Below, one piece after another: positions 7,124 through 9,080 of a stretch of 9,080 nt of DNA. Source of the DNA: Chryseobacterium gleum (GTDB lineage Bacteria > Bacteroidota > Bacteroidia > Flavobacteriales_D > Crocinitomicaceae); the NCBI GenBank assembly GCA_945877005.1, contig CAMCQL010000066.1, forward strand, positions 1 to 9,080. The letters are read 5' to 3'. Numbering within the stretch: the first letter of the stretch is position 1; each line of letters begins with the position of its first letter. The notes under the pieces were generated by a model that had not been told where the DNA came from, did no database searches, and saw only the letters and a list, made by a program, of their open reading frames with translations. Both the position numbers and the translations under genes were made by a program.

Positions 7124-7907
7124 TTTTATACTTTCTATTTTTTGTGGAGTTTTGTTTGTTGCATGTGGGACGACAAAAGTTCTAAATAAAGTAAGTAGAA
7201 AAAAAACGAATGAATTAACTGCTCGTTTGGACAGTATTTCCAAAAATATTCCAAACACTTTTTATACTAAAATTTCCACAGAATTTAAAGACACGAATCA
7301 ACAACTGTCCTTTAAAACTTCCATTCGTCTGGTAAAAGATAGTGCCATGACGGCATTGGTAACGTATTTGGGCATTCCTGTTGTGAATTCTTTAGTGACG
7401 AAAGATACCCTAGCGTTTACCTTAAAAAAGGAAAAATGCTATGTGAAAACAGATGTTTCGCTATTGAGACAAAAATTTGGTGTTGATTTTTCGTTTAGAA
7501 ATTTAGAGGAGATCATTTTCGGATTACCAATTGATTTTGATGCCAAAGCAAAATACCATCAATTAATGGATCCTTATTACCATGTTCTATCAACGCATAA
7601 GAAAAGAAAGATTAAACGTTTAGGTAGAAAAGGAACAGATGATTACGTGATAAAGTATTTCTTTACAGATGATTCTCTTGGAATTAAAAAAATCGAATTA
7701 TTCAATCCTTCAGATTCTACTCAAATTTTTATAGATTATCTAAAAAAAGAAATCAATGTTGGGTATGTTTTGCCGAAAGAAATAGAAATACGTATCTTAA
7801 CTGCTAAGAACAATGTATTTATTCGATTGGAATACGATCGCGTAGAAATTAATCAACCACTAGAAATTTATTTTACGATACCTGAAAACTATGAGCACTG
7901 CCAGTAA
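7107..7907 (+). CDS. DUF4292 family lipoprotein (possibly LolB-like)
   Basis: This is a 266-residue protein matching the DUF4292 family found in Bacteroidota. The signal peptide has a short N-terminus and a hydrophobic core (7-19) ending in FVAC, with Cys20 as the probable lipid attachment site. Family traits that can be seen are the alternating strand pattern ISTEFKDTNQQLSFKTSIRLVKDS (in two parts, 56-67 and 68-79), the GIPVVNSLVTKDTL segment (89-102) and the FGVDFSFRNLEEIIFGLP segment (124-141). The strand-rich layout with a lipid anchor recalls the LolA/LolB fold, so a part in lipoprotein transfer to the outer membrane is a reasonable hypothesis, not a demonstrated function. The start at 7107 lies inside the last codons of the TPR gene (17-bp overlap) and gives a full signal peptide, which supports it. 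The 3' end overlaps the EnvC-like gene by another 17 bp, pointing to coupled translation. Confidence 0.85.
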   Translation: MIRCTNFILSIFCGVLFVACGTTKVLNKVSRKKTNELTARLDSISKNIPNTFYTKISTEFKDTNQQLSFKTSIRLVKDSAMTALVTYLGIPVVNSLVTKDTLAFTLKKEKCYVKTDVSLLRQKFGVDFSFRNLEEIIFGLPIDFDAKAKYHQLMDPYYHVLSTHKKRKIKRLGRKGTDDYVIKYFFTDDSLGIKKIELFNPSDSTQIFIDYLKKEINVGYVLPKEIEIRILTAKNNVFIRLEYDRVEINQPLEIYFTIPENYEHCQ

Positions 7908-9080
7908 ACTTATTTTTATCGTGGGGTGTTTATTGGTGTTTGTTCACCCAGTAAGTGCTCAAAAAAACAGCGAAAAGTTACGCAAGGAACAAGACCGTTT
8001 GGAAAAAAGCATTGGTGTTACTAAAAGCTTATTGAAAAAAGCGAAATCGAATACACAAGCTACCCTTAGTGAATTGAAAGTGCTTGAAAATCAGTTGGCA
8101 TACAGAGAGGAGTTGTTAACCAATTTTGAAAGTCAAATCAGAAGTACAGAACTAAAGATTGATGAAAAATCTCAAAAAATTGAAACGTTGCAGATGCAAC
8201 TTAAACAATTAGTGGTTCAATACAAAGAATTATTGATGTATGCTTACAAACATCGAAGTAAGGAAGGCAAATGGATGTATATTTTTTCCTCTAAATCTTA
8301 TTTTGAAGCATTAAAAAGAAAAAAATACTTGGATAAAGTTGCTGCACTTCAACAAAAACAAAAACGTTTGATATTACAACACCAACGTTTGATTCACAAT
8401 GAAAAAATCACTCTTGAAAAAGAGAAGGAATACAAATTAGAAATTGTTGAGCAAAAGAAACAAGAAAAGGAAAACATTCTTCAAGATAAAGTGGTACAAG
8501 AAACGAATTACAAGAAATTGAAGTCTGAAGAAAATAAATTGTCTACTGAAATTCAATTGATTGAAAATAAAAAGATTATATTAAAGCAACGCATTAAAGA
8601 AGCGATTAATGCTGAATTATTAGCGGAAGAAACCCGTAAAAAAGCACGTGAAAAAAAGGCGGCAGCTGAAGCTAAAACAAAAACTGCCTCCAAAACAAGC
8701 ACTACTACGACAAAAACTACTGTGACACCCGCGAAAGAAACAACCTCAACTACGAACACGGAAACCACTACTAAAAAAGTGACTACCATTGTTGAGACAA
8801 AAGAGGTTGCATTAAATTTAAGTTTTGAGACCAACAAAGGACGACTTCCTTGGCCGGTGGAAAAGGGAACCATTACTGAAGGATACGGAAAACATGCACA
8901 TCCTAAAATTCCTAATTTGTTTACCAATAACAATGGCGTTGACATTACCACGCACAAGAACGCAAATATTCGCGCAGTGTTTGAAGGGGAAGTAACAAGT
9001 GTTTTGTCCATTCCTGGTGCAGGTAAAGTTGTGATTATTAAACATGGAAATTACAGAACAGTGTACAGTAATTTAAAGGA
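7891..9080 (+). CDS. EnvC-like murein hydrolase activator, degenerate M23/LytM domain (3' end outside window)
   Basis: This is the first 396 residues of an EnvC-type periplasmic protein. EnvC proteins switch on amidases that split septal peptidoglycan during cell division. The signal peptide is cleaved by signal peptidase I, probably after VSA (residue 23). A long coiled coil rich in Lys, Glu and Gln covers about 24-260, then a Thr/Lys-rich low-complexity linker (about 261-305), then a LytM/M23 domain from LPWPV (319). The domain appears catalytically dead: in the first zinc motif HxxxD, the His is Asn347 (NNGVD, 347-351) with only Asp351 kept, and the later YxHL motif reads YSNL (392-395) with Asn394 in place of the metal-binding His. 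That fits an activator, not an endopeptidase. This long frame is easily missed because it runs off the window without a stop. It overlaps the DUF4292 gene by 17 bp. The missing part should be the rest of the LytM fold, a few tens of residues. Confidence 0.88.
   Translation, partial: MSTASKLIFIVGCLLVFVHPVSAQKNSEKLRKEQDRLEKSIGVTKSLLKKAKSNTQATLSELKVLENQLAYREELLTNFESQIRSTELKIDEKSQKIETLQMQLKQLVVQYKELLMYAYKHRSKEGKWMYIFSSKSYFEALKRKKYLDKVAALQQKQKRLILQHQRLIHNEKITLEKEKEYKLEIVEQKKQEKENILQDKVVQETNYKKLKSEENKLSTEIQLIENKKIILKQRIKEAINAELLAEETRKKAREKKAAAEAKTKTASKTSTTTTKTTVTPAKETTSTTNTETTTKKVTTIVETKEVALNLSFETNKGRLPWPVEKGTITEGYGKHAHPKIPNLFTNNNGVDITTHKNANIRAVFEGEVTSVLSIPGAGKVVIIKHGNYRTVYSNLK

Noticed and set aside
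7076..7258. Short minus-strand open frame over the TPR/DUF4292 junction
   Set aside because: Antisense to two well-supported genes and without motif support.
7891..7929. Possible lipobox (IVGC, Cys13) in the EnvC-like signal peptide
   Set aside because: The hydrophobic core continues past Cys13 and ends in a good VSA-Q signal peptidase I site, so a soluble periplasmic protein is more likely.
8553..9045. Two minus-strand open frames, one Val/Phe-rich and membrane-like
   Set aside because: The hydrophobic run is the complement of the Thr/Lys-rich linker of the EnvC-like protein, whose plus-strand frame is open from 7891 to the window end.

Overview
The window is AT-rich, densely coded bacterial DNA. 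Several features point to the phylum Bacteroidota, probably a free-living member of the Flavobacteriia: a SprE/PorW-type lipoprotein (a type IX secretion and gliding component), a DUF4292 lipoprotein, several lipobox signal peptides, a TAnnTTTG-type -7 promoter element, and start sites without strong Shine-Dalgarno sequences. I cannot assign a genus from the sequence.

Minus strand (1-3136). A 909-residue SprE/PorW-like lipoprotein gene is followed after 11 bp by purK, which runs off the left edge of the window. Spacing suggests that the two are co-transcribed leftward.

Divergent intergenic region (3137-3480). It is 344 bp, very AT-rich, and the only gene-free stretch of note. It holds candidate -7 elements for both directions and two copies of a short palindromic motif. 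I see no RNA gene or small ORF in it.

Plus strand (3481-9080). Six genes are packed as one apparent operon with junctions of +3, +4, 0, -17 and -17 bp. They are purE, dut, a sugar-phosphate nucleotidyltransferase with a left-handed beta-helix tail, a TPR lipoprotein, a DUF4292 lipoprotein (possibly LolB-like) and an EnvC-like coiled-coil protein with a degenerate LytM domain. The EnvC-like gene is cut by the right edge.

How the genes fit together: purK and purE catalyse consecutive steps of purine synthesis (AIR to N5-CAIR to CAIR), and here they lie on opposite strands, separated by the sprE-like gene. dut is nucleotide housekeeping. The last four genes of the plus operon look like a cell-envelope module: sugar activation, two outer-membrane-type lipoproteins and a probable activator of peptidoglycan hydrolases. 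No mobile element, CRISPR array, tRNA or rRNA was seen. The window is mostly a conserved core region. The least understood parts are the TPR/DUF4292/EnvC-like module and the substrate of the nucleotidyltransferase.
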